A stretch of DNA of 64,000 bases from Gemmatimonas aurantiaca T-27 (GCF_000010305.1 NC_012489.1:186001-250000); one strand, 5' to 3'. Counted from the stretch's first letter, positions 43,841-52,669 are shown. A program made the numbers and translations. The notes: generated by a model from the sequence alone, not told the origin.

Positions 43841-44695
43841 CTATGGCCTCCGCAGCGCACTCGCACGCGGCAGCGCATCGAGGGCGACGTTGTATCGCAC
43901 CCGCTCGATGGTGAAACGTCCATAGCACCATGGTGCGCGATCCTGATAGTGCCACAGGGCGTACCCTTCCGATGCCAGGCGCGCCATGCCGAAATCCCGA
44001 TACAGCCCCAGTGGTGTGCTCCAGCGATAGCCGTCGGTCTCGAGTACGTGGCGATCGTCCGACACGAAGTCCATCAGGTCGCCATTGATATCGAATGAGA
44101 GCGTGGCGTGCACGGTGTGCGCACCATTCGTGAACGCCACCCGTGCTTCGTTGTCATTCACGGTCTGCCAGGAAAACTCGGGTCCGATCAGCACGGCGGG
44201 CGCCATGATGCAAAAATCGTTGAGGACCGTCACCGTCTCCGCGCGGGTGAGCGCCGGGCCGGATGTGTTCACGATGGGCCAGCAGTCGAAAAGGCGGATC
44301 TGCATACTGGCTCCCTCATGCGTGTAGGCGTGCAACCCCACAACGGGTAAGCCCTTGATGTGCGTGCGCATGAGGAACAGACGGGCAGGATCGTGCACGA
44401 AGCTGGTCTGAAGGATGGGAGTCCGCATCCATGACTGGCCCGGCGCGCGATTGAGCGATGCCGTCATCTCCACGACAAAATTGTGCACGGGCGGACGGCC
44501 CACCACACCGGCGTTGTGCAGGTAGTGCGCGACCGGCGGCGGCAGGTGCCGAATGTCCGATTCGGACACACAGGGCTCCCGGGAGCTGGCCGGCATATGA
44601 TGCACCTGGCGTGCCGACTCCGCTTCGAGCAAGGCATCGTATCGAGTGGCCAATGATTGCCAGCCAAAATGAGCCAGGAGCACCGTGCACTCCAT
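43841..44695 (-). CDS. DUF6544-like protein
   Basis: A 284-residue protein whose LPPPVAHYLHNAGVVGRPPVHNFVVEM and MRTHIKGLPVVGLHAYTHEGASMQIRLFDCWPIV resemble DUF6544/DUF6920 proteins of unknown function. ATG 44695 is preferred to the first ATG at 44770 because a terminator hairpin of the preceding gene lies at 44715-44742. The start also reads ECTVLLAHFGW, a weak hydrophobic stretch but no clear signal peptide. It is convergent with the DUF3568 gene. Confidence 0.6.
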   Translation of the reverse strand: MECTVLLAHFGWQSLATRYDALLEAESARQVHHMPASSREPCVSESDIRHLPPPVAHYLHNAGVVGRPPVHNFVVEMTASLNRAPGQSWMRTPILQTSFVHDPARLFLMRTHIKGLPVVGLHAYTHEGASMQIRLFDCWPIVNTSGPALTRAETVTVLNDFCIMAPAVLIGPEFSWQTVNDNEARVAFTNGAHTVHATLSFDINGDLMDFVSDDRHVLETDGYRWSTPLGLYRDFGMARLASEGYALWHYQDRAPWCYGRFTIERVRYNVALDALPRASALRRP

Positions 44696-44714
44696 GTTGT
44701 ACCGTGAATACGGC

Positions 44715-44742
44715 AGAAGCCGCGCTGTCTGGCGCGGCTTCT
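44715..44742 (-). terminator. Terminator of the serine operon
   Basis: AGAAGCCGCGC / GCGCGGCTTCT, an 11-bp perfect stem with a 6-nt loop, 70 nt past the aminotransferase stop on the leftward strand. Confidence 0.75.
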
Positions 44743-44812
44743 CTGAAATTGGTGCATTCCGGCGCATCACGCATCAGCGATCCCCCGACATGGTCAGGGG
44801 CCGACGAGTCAC

Positions 44813-45916
44813 CTACGACGCGCCGAGTGTCTCCTCGACGGCTTCCGCCGTGGCTTCCAGCACCCGCTCCAGACCTTCCATGGTGTGGTCACCCATGTGA
44901 CCAATGCGGAACGTGCTCGCCTTGAGCTTGCCATACCCACCGCCGATCACGAAGCCGCGCTTGGCGACGGCCTTCACGACATCGTCCCCTTTGAGGTTGG
45001 CCGGCAGCGACACGGCCGTCACCGTCTGGCTGGCAGCGCCATCGGGCGCATACACCGAAAACTCAGCGCCCACCCGCGCCCGCAGCTCGTGCACCCAACT
45101 GTGGGTGTGCTCCGACATGGCGACGTGCCGGTCCCATCGCCGCTCGATGGTCTCCTGCGCGATGCGCTCACCCTGCACCGCGGTGGCGTATAACAACGAC
45201 AGCGCCGGCGTGTTGGGTGTCTGATTCTTGTGCACGTACTGCTCGAACTCCACGAGGTCGAAGTACAGCCCCCGTCCCGCTGCGGCTTTGGCTTCGCCGA
45301 TGAACTTCTCGCTGGCGACACCAAACGCGAGCCCGGGGGGCAATGCCAGCGCCTTTTGAGAACCGGTGAGCACAAAATCGAGTTCCCAGGCATCCGTTTC
45401 CACCGGCACACCGGCGAGACCGGTCACCGAGTCCACCAGCACGGCGCAGTCGTAGCGATGTGCGAGCTTCGTGAGCGGTTCGAGGTCGGTGAGCACACCG
45501 GTGCTGGTTTCCGAGTGCACCACGGTGAGCGCGGAGTAGCCACCACGCTTGAGTGCGCCTTCCACGGCATCGAGCGACACGGGGCCGCTCCAGTCACCAC
45601 CGATCACGGTAGCTTCGCGGCCGCACGACTGCGCGATGTTGGCGAAGCGCTCACTGAACGCGCCGTTCACGAGACACAGGATGGCCCCGGGCCGAGCGCA
45701 GCGAATGGCGGCTTCCATGAGCCCCGTCGCGCTCGAGCTGGATACGTACACCGGCCGCGTGGTGCGGAAGATGGGTTTGAGTCCCGCCTGGATGCGTGCG
45801 AACAGCGCTTCGAACACGGCGCCGCGGTGTGGCAACATGGGTTGCAGCATCGCGCGCAGCACATCGGGATGCACTTCCGTGGGGCCGGGCAGGAAAAACG
45901 TGCCGAAGTCGCTCAT
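44813..45916 (-). CDS. Class V aminotransferase, probable phosphoserine aminotransferase
   Basis: PLP enzyme of 367 residues. It begins FFLPGPTEVHPDVLRAML, typical of alanine/serine-glyoxylate-type class V enzymes, and the Schiff-base Lys is in VLTGSQKALALPPG. VDSVTGLAGVPVETD gives the PLP-ring Asp and KNQTPNTPALSLLY the substrate loop. It is last of the operon serA - FAD oxidase - serB-like, so the missing SerC step (3-phosphohydroxypyruvate to phosphoserine) is most likely its job. Serine-glyoxylate or alanine-glyoxylate activity is the alternative. The terminator hairpin follows. Confidence 0.82.
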   Translation of the reverse strand: MSDFGTFFLPGPTEVHPDVLRAMLQPMLPHRGAVFEALFARIQAGLKPIFRTTRPVYVSSSSATGLMEAAIRCARPGAILCLVNGAFSERFANIAQSCGREATVIGGDWSGPVSLDAVEGALKRGGYSALTVVHSETSTGVLTDLEPLTKLAHRYDCAVLVDSVTGLAGVPVETDAWELDFVLTGSQKALALPPGLAFGVASEKFIGEAKAAAGRGLYFDLVEFEQYVHKNQTPNTPALSLLYATAVQGERIAQETIERRWDRHVAMSEHTHSWVHELRARVGAEFSVYAPDGAASQTVTAVSLPANLKGDDVVKAVAKRGFVIGGGYGKLKASTFRIGHMGDHTMEGLERVLEATAEAVEETLGAS

Positions 45917-45941
45917 CGATCAGTTCGGAAAACGGTCTGGA

Positions 45942-46616
45942 TCAGGTCTTGAACAACAGGGGATACAACGCGTCCACCGAATTCGCTTCGGCGTCGGCCA
46001 CTGCCACCACCTTTTCGCGACGCGCCACCGCCGTGAAGGCGAAAAACGCCTCCACGACTCCACGTACGGCGGCGTCCGTGCTACCATCGCCCACCATCGC
46101 CACGGGGCCGCGCAACTGCAACGCGTTCACCACCTGCGGCTTGCCCTGCTGCGTGGCGAGTCGCTGCTCACCATCGAGCAGGCTGAACGTGCCGTCCTCG
46201 TCGCGTGCCAGCGACACCGCATGGACACGATCGGCAGCCACACCCAGATACAGCGCCAGCGGAATGATGGATGCCCGCAAGCCGCCGCTCAGCAAATGCA
46301 CATGCACGCGCGCATCGAGCAGCGCACGCACCAACTCGGGCATGCCGGGCACGATGGCCTGCCGGTAGGCGTCGCCGAGCATCAACAACTCCGCACCGGT
46401 GGGGCGAATGCGTGCCAGGCGCCGCGTATACACTGCGTCGATAGGAAGCTCACCCGCCATGGCCTGATTGGTGAGCGCTTCGCTTTCGCGGGCGATGGTT
46501 TCATCGCGCAGTGTGGCCAGCCAGTCGATGCCTTCGATGCTGGCCAGTGTGGAATCGACGTCGAACACCACGGTCTTGAAACGTGGTGTTGCCCCTTCAG
46601 CGAATCCTGCGTTCAC
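45942..46616 (-). CDS. serB: Phosphoserine phosphatase-like HAD hydrolase
   Basis: A 224-residue HAD phosphatase. Motif I is VVFDVDSTLASIEG with both catalytic Asp, motif II LLSGGLRASI (Ser-Gly-Gly), Lys in QQGKPQVV, and motif III MVGDGSTDAAV. The cap region IAREALTNQ-type helix follows motif I as in SerB. Dephosphorylates phosphoserine in the last step of serine synthesis. The GTG start at 46616 overlaps the end of the oxidase gene by 4 nt. Confidence 0.88.
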   Translation of the reverse strand: MNAGFAEGATPRFKTVVFDVDSTLASIEGIDWLATLRDETIARESEALTNQAMAGELPIDAVYTRRLARIRPTGAELLMLGDAYRQAIVPGMPELVRALLDARVHVHLLSGGLRASIIPLALYLGVAADRVHAVSLARDEDGTFSLLDGEQRLATQQGKPQVVNALQLRGPVAMVGDGSTDAAVRGVVEAFFAFTAVARREKVVAVADAEANSVDALYPLLFKT

Positions 46617-48013
46617 AACACGTTCCCCGGTGCGAGCAGGCCGAGCGGGTCGAGCTCACGCTTGAGCGCCCGCATCACGCGCTGCTGCGCGTCGCTGGCC
46701 TGCAGCGGCAACCAGCGCCGCTTGATCTTGCCAATGCCATGTTCCGCCGCCACGGTGCCGCCCATGGCGATCACTTCCTTGAGCGTCGCATACACCACCT
46801 GCTCGATTCGCGCGAGTTCGTCGGCGTCCTGTGCGATGATGTTCTGATGCGGATGGCCGTTGCCGGCATGCCCGTAGGCGATGCCACGTGGTGTGCCGGC
46901 TTCTTCGGCAAACCGGCGCGCGATGGTGAGAGCTTCGCCGAGTCGTGGATACGGCACGGCCCAGTCGGTGCTCACCTTGCGGCCACCAAAGGCACGCCGA
47001 GCGGCGCCCCGTTCATTCATCGTCGCTGGTACGGCATGTCGCATGCGGCGCGCGTCGTTCAACGCACTTGCCGAATCGTACACGCGGATGTCTTCGGCCG
47101 AGGCATGATGGGCTTCGGCCAGTGCGAGCCAGGCATCGAGTGGCAGCTCCTCGTCACCATCGCCGCCGCCGGTTTCTTCCACGTAGACCATGGCACTGAT
47201 GCCTGGTGCCCATGCCCCGGCACCCTCGGCCGTGCGTGCGATCTCCATGGCCCCCTGATCGAAGAACTCGAGGCACCGGGGATGCACATCCGGTGCGCGT
47301 CGTGCCGCGACGACGAACGCCAGGGCATCGGCTTCACTCATGAACGGCACCGCGAGCCCCAACACCTGCGATGGTAGCGGATACAGTGCCAGCTCGGCTT
47401 CCACCACCACACCCAGCGTGCCTTCACTCCCAACGAACCAGTCGACCGGGTCGTGTGCGATGGGATAGCCCACCGTGTTCTTTTCGAGTGCTGGACGTCG
47501 CAGTTCGAGTTGCTCGCCGTTGGCCAGCAGCACGGTGAGGGCGCGCACATGTGGACCGGTGGCACCGTAGCGCAACGATCGGGCCCCCGAGGCATTGCAG
47601 GCGATGGCGCCGCCGATGGTGCTTTCTTCTTCGCTGGTCGGATCGGGCGTGAACAGCAACCCGGCTGCTTCGGCGGCGCGGCGCACATCGGCGACAATGG
47701 CACCGGCGCCGGCGCGGATCACGCGGGCATCGGGGTCGACTGCGCCAATGTGCGAGAGTCCACGCAAGGACAACAACACGCCGTGGTCCGCAATGGACGC
47801 ACCCGTCGTGCTGGACTGTGCCCCGGCGGGGGTAACCGACACACCGTCGGCGGTGGCCGCGCGCAACAAGTCCTGCACTTCTGCCACCGAGGATGGACGC
47901 GCCACCATGTCGGCCATCATCTCGAGGCCCGAGACGTCACGCGCAAAGGCGCGACGCACGTCCTCGTCATGCGTGACGGTGGCAAGCCCACCAACGCGTT
48001 GCGTGGTGGTCAC
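46613..48013 (-). CDS. FAD-binding oxidoreductase (GlcD/D-2-hydroxyacid dehydrogenase-type)
   Basis: A 466-residue flavoenzyme of the VAO family. FAD-binding PCMH motifs: ADMVARPSSVAEVQDLLRAA, TPAGAQSSTTGASI, VIRAGAGAIVADV, DPTSEEESTIGGAIACNASGARSLRYG and VGSEGTLGVV. The C-terminal FAD-oxidase cap has YGHAGNGHPHQNI with the catalytic His pair, then VAAEHGIGKIKRRWL. It oxidises D-lactate, glycolate or D-2-hydroxyglutarate. Inside the serine operon, 3 nt after serA, the most sensible substrate is D-2-hydroxyglutarate made by SerA from 2-oxoglutarate. The electron acceptor is unknown. Confidence 0.87.
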   Translation of the reverse strand: MTTTQRVGGLATVTHDEDVRRAFARDVSGLEMMADMVARPSSVAEVQDLLRAATADGVSVTPAGAQSSTTGASIADHGVLLSLRGLSHIGAVDPDARVIRAGAGAIVADVRRAAEAAGLLFTPDPTSEEESTIGGAIACNASGARSLRYGATGPHVRALTVLLANGEQLELRRPALEKNTVGYPIAHDPVDWFVGSEGTLGVVVEAELALYPLPSQVLGLAVPFMSEADALAFVVAARRAPDVHPRCLEFFDQGAMEIARTAEGAGAWAPGISAMVYVEETGGGDGDEELPLDAWLALAEAHHASAEDIRVYDSASALNDARRMRHAVPATMNERGAARRAFGGRKVSTDWAVPYPRLGEALTIARRFAEEAGTPRGIAYGHAGNGHPHQNIIAQDADELARIEQVVYATLKEVIAMGGTVAAEHGIGKIKRRWLPLQASDAQQRVMRALKRELDPLGLLAPGNVL

Positions 48014-48016
48014 GGA

Positions 48017-49621
48017 CTATTCGTTGCGGAAGTGCACGATGCTGGCCGATCGCACATCGGACAACTCGAGCAGGGCTTTCCGGGTCTCTTCGCTCACCGT
48101 GCCGTCCACCGATACGGCGGCGAGTGCATCGCCACCCTGTGCGAGACGCGCCTGGTGATACTCGGCGATATTCACGCCCCGCTCGCCCAGCAGCGTACCC
48201 ACCCGACCGATAACACCCGGTACGTCGTGATTGGTGAGCACCAGCAGCGTTTGCCGCGGGTTCACGTCCACGTGGAACGAGCCGATGCGTGTCAGGCGTG
48301 GCGTGCCGCCTTCCGGCGCCACACCGGCTACAGCGAGCTGCTGCATGCCACCCGACAGTGAGACTTCGAGCGCACGCCCCGACCCGAGCTCGGTGGTTTC
48401 GGCCACCGACAATTCGAGCCCGCGTGCCTCGGCCAACGAACGTGCGTTGATGAGATTGAGACGGTCGGTTTCAATCACCCCTTCCAGCACGCCCGCGGCG
48501 GCGGCGGCGAGCATGGCTCCGGTGCCATGGGCCAGATCCGGGCTCACACGCAGCGCCACGCGGCGTACGGCACGCATGCCCTGATCGGCGAGCACCGCAC
48601 GGGCCACCGCGGCGGCCCGACGTGTCAGCAGCATCGCGCTCTGCAGCTCGCTCCATTCGCCCGTAGCGCCCGACACGTTGATGGACCGCGAGAGGTCGTT
48701 GTGCAGCAGTGCATCGCGCACCGCGACGCATACATCACGCGAGACATTGCGCTGCGCTTCCACGGTGTTCGCGCCGAGGTGCGGCGTGAGCACGAGATTG
48801 GGGATGTTGCGCAGGGGGCTGTCGGGCGCGAGCGGTTCGACGGTGAACACATCGAGCACCGCACCACGCAGTTGATCGGTTTCGAGCGCCGCCTGCAGCG
48901 CGGCTTCTTCGATGACACCACCACGCGCGAGATTCACCACCACCGAACGGGCAGGAAGGCGTGCAAGCTCGCGTTTGCCGATCATGCCGCGCGTTTCATC
49001 GGTGAGCGGCACGTGCAGGGTGAGCACGTTGGTCTCGGCCAGCAGTGCGTCGAGCGATGGCGCACGACGCACACGCAGCGCGGCGAATCGCTCGTCGGCG
49101 ATATACGGATCGTACGCCACCACGGTCATACCAAAAGCGTGGGCCCGGGCGGCCACTTCACTGCCGATACGGCCGAGGCCCACGATACCGAGTGTTTTCC
49201 CCTTCAGTTCGCGGCCCATGAACTTGGCGCGATCCCAGCGTCCGTCGCCCATGGCGGCAGCGGCGGTGTGCAGTTGCCGCAGCAGACCGATCACCGTGCC
49301 GAAGAACAGCTCCGCCACGGCGACGGTGTTGCCGGCCGGCGCGTTGATGATGGCGATGCCCAGCGATGTGGCGACATCGAGCTCGATGTTGTCGACACCA
49401 ACGCCCGCACGACCCACGACCTTGAGCTTTCCGCCGGCTTTCAGCAGTTCGGCAGAAATGCGCGTGGCGCTGCGCCCCACGATCGCATCGTACTCGCCGA
49501 TGCGGCGCAGCAGTTCATCCTTGGGGAGGGTGGGGAGTTCGTCCACCTGCAATGCGGGTTCCGCAGTGAGGAGAACAACACCTTCCTGATCGACTTCGTC
49601 GGTGACGAGGACGCGAAACAT
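48017..49621 (-). CDS. serA: D-3-phosphoglycerate dehydrogenase
   Basis: The first and committed step of serine synthesis. The 534-residue long-type enzyme has FRVLVTDEVDQEGV and VVGRAGVGVDNIELDVA at the substrate domain, the NAD-binding LGIVGLGRIGSEVAARAHAFGM, the catalytic Arg in NLARGGVIEEAAL, Glu nearby and the His in LTPHLGANTVEAQ. The intervening ASB domain and a C-terminal ACT domain (VLTNHDVPGVIGRVGTLLGERGVNIAEYH) suggest feedback control by serine. First gene of the leftward operon with the FAD oxidase, serB-like and aminotransferase genes. Confidence 0.95.
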   Translation of the reverse strand: MFRVLVTDEVDQEGVVLLTAEPALQVDELPTLPKDELLRRIGEYDAIVGRSATRISAELLKAGGKLKVVGRAGVGVDNIELDVATSLGIAIINAPAGNTVAVAELFFGTVIGLLRQLHTAAAAMGDGRWDRAKFMGRELKGKTLGIVGLGRIGSEVAARAHAFGMTVVAYDPYIADERFAALRVRRAPSLDALLAETNVLTLHVPLTDETRGMIGKRELARLPARSVVVNLARGGVIEEAALQAALETDQLRGAVLDVFTVEPLAPDSPLRNIPNLVLTPHLGANTVEAQRNVSRDVCVAVRDALLHNDLSRSINVSGATGEWSELQSAMLLTRRAAAVARAVLADQGMRAVRRVALRVSPDLAHGTGAMLAAAAAGVLEGVIETDRLNLINARSLAEARGLELSVAETTELGSGRALEVSLSGGMQQLAVAGVAPEGGTPRLTRIGSFHVDVNPRQTLLVLTNHDVPGVIGRVGTLLGERGVNIAEYHQARLAQGGDALAAVSVDGTVSEETRKALLELSDVRSASIVHFRNE

Positions 49622-49722
49622 GTATGGCGGCAGTGAGGCAGCAGTGACCTGCGCGTGAGTACAGCGAGCGTAAAGAGACGCCGAGCGGAGTTACGCGACG
49701 ACGGAGCTGACGAAACGACGAC

Positions 49723-49743
49723 GGACGATCACGAGGATCGTCC
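49723..49743. terminator. Possible terminator after the MerR-like gene
   Basis: GGACGATC / GATCGTCC with a 5-nt loop, 27 nt past the stop of the MerR-like gene on the leftward strand, followed by a moderately T-rich stretch. It lies upstream of serA, so it would also separate the two transcripts. Confidence 0.5.
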
Positions 49744-49769
49744 GAGGATTGTCGAGCAGTGGACTGCGG

Positions 49770-50303
49770 CTACTGGCCGAGCGATCGGCGCAGCATGTCC
49801 CGCAAACTCACCAGCGTGTCGTCTTCGGCTGCCGGCGAATCCTCGCGCACATGCAGCTCCACGCCTTCAGCAACGATAACGCGTCGCCAACTCGCAACGG
49901 GATTGCCCGCGCGCGATGCGCTCGCATCCATCTGCAGCGACAAGGCGGGGGCCAATGACGCCGCGACCCGGCGTTCGAGCGCGTCGCCCGTGGTTTCGCG
50001 CATCTCGGCCTTGATAGCCTCGAGCGTCTGTCCCTCGCGCTGGCGAATCTTGATGGACAGCAACTGCAGCAGATGGCGATAGCCGTACGTCGCGGCCGTG
50101 CCGGCACCTTCCGGGCGGTCGAGCAGGCCGTTGGCCACATAGAACCGTACGGCGCGTGCACTGGGCATGGCCCGCGCGGACGCGTTCGTGGGCTTTACGC
50201 CCGCCGAGTCGACGAGAGCGGCCGCGTGCGCAGCGAGACCGCGCGCATTCCACGGAGCGTGGCGCGCGTGGGCGCGCAGAAGTTGGACAGGAGACTCGGC
50301 CAT
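49770..50303 (-). CDS. MerR-like transcriptional regulator
   Basis: A 177-residue protein. Residues 45-105 form a MerR-type winged helix: SARAVRFYVANGLLDRPEG, then TYGYRHLLQLLSIKIRQREGQTLEAIKAEM. An N-terminal extension of 40 Ala/His-rich residues precedes it. The C-terminus (ELHVREDSPAAEDDTLVSLRDMLRRSLG) is short and polar and has no Cys or ligand-binding domain, so the signal is unknown. TATATT lies 9 nt before the ATG with no RBS, which fits a near-leaderless transcript. It follows the NtrC-like gene by 55 nt on the same strand. Confidence 0.7.
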   Translation of the reverse strand: MAESPVQLLRAHARHAPWNARGLAAHAAALVDSAGVKPTNASARAMPSARAVRFYVANGLLDRPEGAGTAATYGYRHLLQLLSIKIRQREGQTLEAIKAEMRETTGDALERRVAASLAPALSLQMDASASRAGNPVASWRRVIVAEGVELHVREDSPAAEDDTLVSLRDMLRRSLGQ

Positions 50304-50358
50304 GGGACGCGCAATATACGTGGATCGAGTCCGTCGTGCCCGCCTGTCCGGTTCGCGG

Positions 50359-51615
50359 TCATGGGAGCCCGTATCGCTTGATCTTCTCGAGCAGGGTGGA
50401 GCGCGCGATGCCGAGACCCTGCGCGGCTCGCGTGCGGTTGCCGCGGTGGGCCGCGAGGGCGGCGCGAATGGCCTCCCGTTCCACGGCATCCAATGGTCGC
50501 GCGCCCGCCGAACCGGCCATGGCAGAAGCGCCAGCGGCACGCACCGCGGTGTCGGTGCCAGGAAGCGCCAGGTGCACGACATCGATGACGTCCTGACCGG
50601 CTACGACCTGCGCCCGCCACAGAGTGTCGCGCAATTCGCGCACGTTGCCGGGCCAGCGATGGGCTGTGAGGGCGTCCTGCGCTGCCGGGGAAAGGGCGGC
50701 GCCGGCGGAGAGAAACGTTTCGGCCAGCGGCAGAATCTCGTCGGGCCGGGCACGGAGCGGCGGCAGGGTGAGAGTCAGGGTCTGCAGCCGGTAGTAGAGG
50801 TCGGCGCGGAACCGTCGGTCGGCCACTGCATCGGACAGGGGCGTATGCGATGCCACGATGAGGCGAACCTCAGCCGCAACAGGCGTCCGTCCACCATGAC
50901 GAGTGAAGCGCCGATGTTCGAGCAGTTCGAGTAACCGGTCTTGCATGGCCGAATCGAGGCGGTCGACCTGGTCCAGAAACACGGTGCCCTGTCCCGCCGC
51001 CTCGAGGAGGCCGGCGACAGAAATCGACGACGAATCTGGGATATGTGGTTCATTGCCGAACAATTCAGATGTCAGATTTTCCGAATGAAACAGACTGCAA
51101 TCAATCTCGAGATATGGTGATTCGTTTTTAGACGAACGATTATGGATGAGACGAGCGATGTACCCTTTTCCGGTACCGATTTCGCCTTGTAGCAGTACCG
51201 GTGCCTCGGCACTGGCTGCCAGAGCGACGAGTTCGTCGAAGGTCGGCGCCAGGGTGGGGCGTGGCAGCGGGCTGGCGGGCCCTCCGTGTGTACGCAGCCA
51301 GCGCAACTCGCGACGGGCTCGCCCGGCATCGGCGGCGTCCTGGAGAGCCGTTTCGATTTCCGTCGCATCAAAAAAGTCCGGCAGCAGGCAGGTGCCGAAC
51401 GATGTGGCGACCAGTTCAGGAAGGCGTTCGAGTTCGGCCGGCGACCCGGTGAGTACCAGCAACTGCGGCGCCTCGTCGCGGGCCAGCGTGTTCGCCTGTT
51501 CACGCGTCGCGGCCTGGCGCACCCGATGACCGTGATCGATCAACCTGGTCGCCAGCGCTTCTCGGGCGCTCGCATCGCTTTCCAGCACCAGCAGGGAGAG
51601 GGAACTCGTCGTCAT
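50359..51615 (-). CDS. NtrC-type AAA+ regulator lacking GAFTGA
   Basis: A 418-residue protein with a receiver-like N-terminus lacking the phospho-Asp pocket (LLVLESDASAREALATRL; the Asp position reads LLVLTG), a AAA+ domain and a Fis-type HTH (RTRAAQGLGIARSTLLEKIKRYG). Walker A is GEIGTGKGYIA. The segment between SELFG and the Walker B loop reads NEPHIPDSSSISVAG, so the GAFTGA loop needed to contact sigma-54 is missing, and Walker B is FLDQVD rather than FLDEI. It is therefore probably a TyrR-like or sigma-70-class regulator, or a repressor. Confidence 0.85.
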   Translation of the reverse strand: MTTSSLSLLVLESDASAREALATRLIDHGHRVRQAATREQANTLARDEAPQLLVLTGSPAELERLPELVATSFGTCLLPDFFDATEIETALQDAADAGRARRELRWLRTHGGPASPLPRPTLAPTFDELVALAASAEAPVLLQGEIGTGKGYIARLIHNRSSKNESPYLEIDCSLFHSENLTSELFGNEPHIPDSSSISVAGLLEAAGQGTVFLDQVDRLDSAMQDRLLELLEHRRFTRHGGRTPVAAEVRLIVASHTPLSDAVADRRFRADLYYRLQTLTLTLPPLRARPDEILPLAETFLSAGAALSPAAQDALTAHRWPGNVRELRDTLWRAQVVAGQDVIDVVHLALPGTDTAVRAAGASAMAGSAGARPLDAVEREAIRAALAAHRGNRTRAAQGLGIARSTLLEKIKRYGLP

Positions 51616-51668
51616 GCGGAGGCCGGTGATGGGTCCAAAGTAGGTGTGCCACGCCTGGCCATGAAACA

Positions 51669-51716
51669 CTGAGCACCCGAGCGCCGCCCGGTGGCAGGGC
51701 GGCTTCGGGTGCTCAG
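51669..51716. terminator. Terminator after the H1-like gene
   Basis: CTGAGCACCCGA pairs with TCGGGTGCTCAG, and GCCGCCC with GGGCGGC inside it, giving a long stem from 51669 to 51716. It lies 32 nt past the H1-like stop and just upstream of the AAA+ gene start. Confidence 0.7.
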
Positions 51717-51748
51717 CAGGATGGAGCGAGTATCACATCCGCCGGGGC

Positions 51749-52669
51749 TCAGCGGCGCTTTGCGCCCTTCTTGGCCGGAGCCTTGGCCGGCTTCTTGGCG
51801 GGCTTGGCGGCCTTTTTCGGAGCTGCCTTTTTCACGGCCTTCTTGGGAGCAGCCTTGGACGGCGCTTTCACCGCCTTCTTCGCCGGTGCCTTCGCGCCCT
51901 TCTTGGCCGGTGCCTTGGCCGCCTTCTTGGGGGCCGCCTTCTTCACGGCCTTCTTTGGCGCGGGCTTGGCTGGCGCCTTCTTGGCCGGCGCCTTCGCAGG
52001 TGCCTTGGCGGCCTTCTTCGCCGGAGCCTTGGAAGCCTTCTTGGCTGGCGCCTTTGCCGGTGCCTTTGCTGGAGCCTTGGCAGGCGCCTTCGCCGGAGCC
52101 TTCGCCGGAGCCTTCGCCGCCTTCTTGGCTGGGGCCTTCGCGGCTGGGGCCTTGGCGGCCTTCGGAGCTGCCTTGGCCGGGGCGGCCGGGGTTTCAGCCT
52201 TTGGCGCCGGAGCCGCCTTCGGGGCCTTGGGTGCCTTTGGAGCCTTCGGCGCCTTCACCGGCGTGGGTTCGGCTTCTGGGGCGTCCTCCTCCTCGATCTC
52301 CACGACCGGGGCGGGCGTCTCGACTACCGGCGCCGGCTTGGGAGCCTTGGGCTTCGGAGCCGGCTTGGGCGCGCCAGGATTTTTCGGTGGCCGACCAGGG
52401 CCGCGACGCACAATGGGGGCGCCGAAGAGGTCGTCCTCGTCGTCCTCGTCGTCGGAAGCGCCGTCATCCTCGAATCCATCGGCGTCTTCATCGTCTTCAT
52501 CGTCCTCGTCATCATCGGCGTCGTCCCACAGGGAATCGCCGCGATCGGAGGGGAGGCCGTATCCGTCCTCTTCATCGTCCTCATCGTACGATGAGCGACC
52601 ATAGCCCCCAAGATCATCCATATCGTCGTCGATCAGCTGGAGCTTCTCCAACTCGTCGCCCTGCGACAT
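51749..52669 (-). CDS. Histone-H1-like protein with acidic N-terminus and AT-hook
   Basis: A 306-residue low-complexity nucleoid protein. Residues 1-90 are strongly acidic (runs of Asp and Glu such as DDADDDEDDEDDED). An AT-hook RRGPGRPPKNPG sits near residue 105. Residues 150-306 are Lys/Ala/Pro repeats of the type APAKKA, as in bacterial H1 homologues. GGAGG lies 6 nt before the ATG at 52669. It probably binds and compacts DNA through the basic tail. The repeat makes the length variable, and the reverse strand reads as an artefactual Ala/Phe frame. Confidence 0.75.
   Translation of the reverse strand: MSQGDELEKLQLIDDDMDDLGGYGRSSYDEDDEEDGYGLPSDRGDSLWDDADDDEDDEDDEDADGFEDDGASDDEDDEDDLFGAPIVRRGPGRPPKNPGAPKPAPKPKAPKPAPVVETPAPVVEIEEEDAPEAEPTPVKAPKAPKAPKAPKAAPAPKAETPAAPAKAAPKAAKAPAAKAPAKKAAKAPAKAPAKAPAKAPAKAPAKAPAKKASKAPAKKAAKAPAKAPAKKAPAKPAPKKAVKKAAPKKAAKAPAKKGAKAPAKKAVKAPSKAAPKKAVKKAAPKKAAKPAKKPAKAPAKKGAKRR

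Noticed and set aside
50359-51615. Reading the AAA+ protein as a normal sigma-54 activator
   Set aside because: GAFTGA is absent and Walker B is altered, so the standard label would be misleading.
51771-52604. A 277-codon rightward Ala/Phe/Gly-rich frame that looks like a membrane protein
   Set aside because: It is the reverse complement of the Lys/Ala repeats of the H1-like gene, which has a good RBS and an AT-hook.
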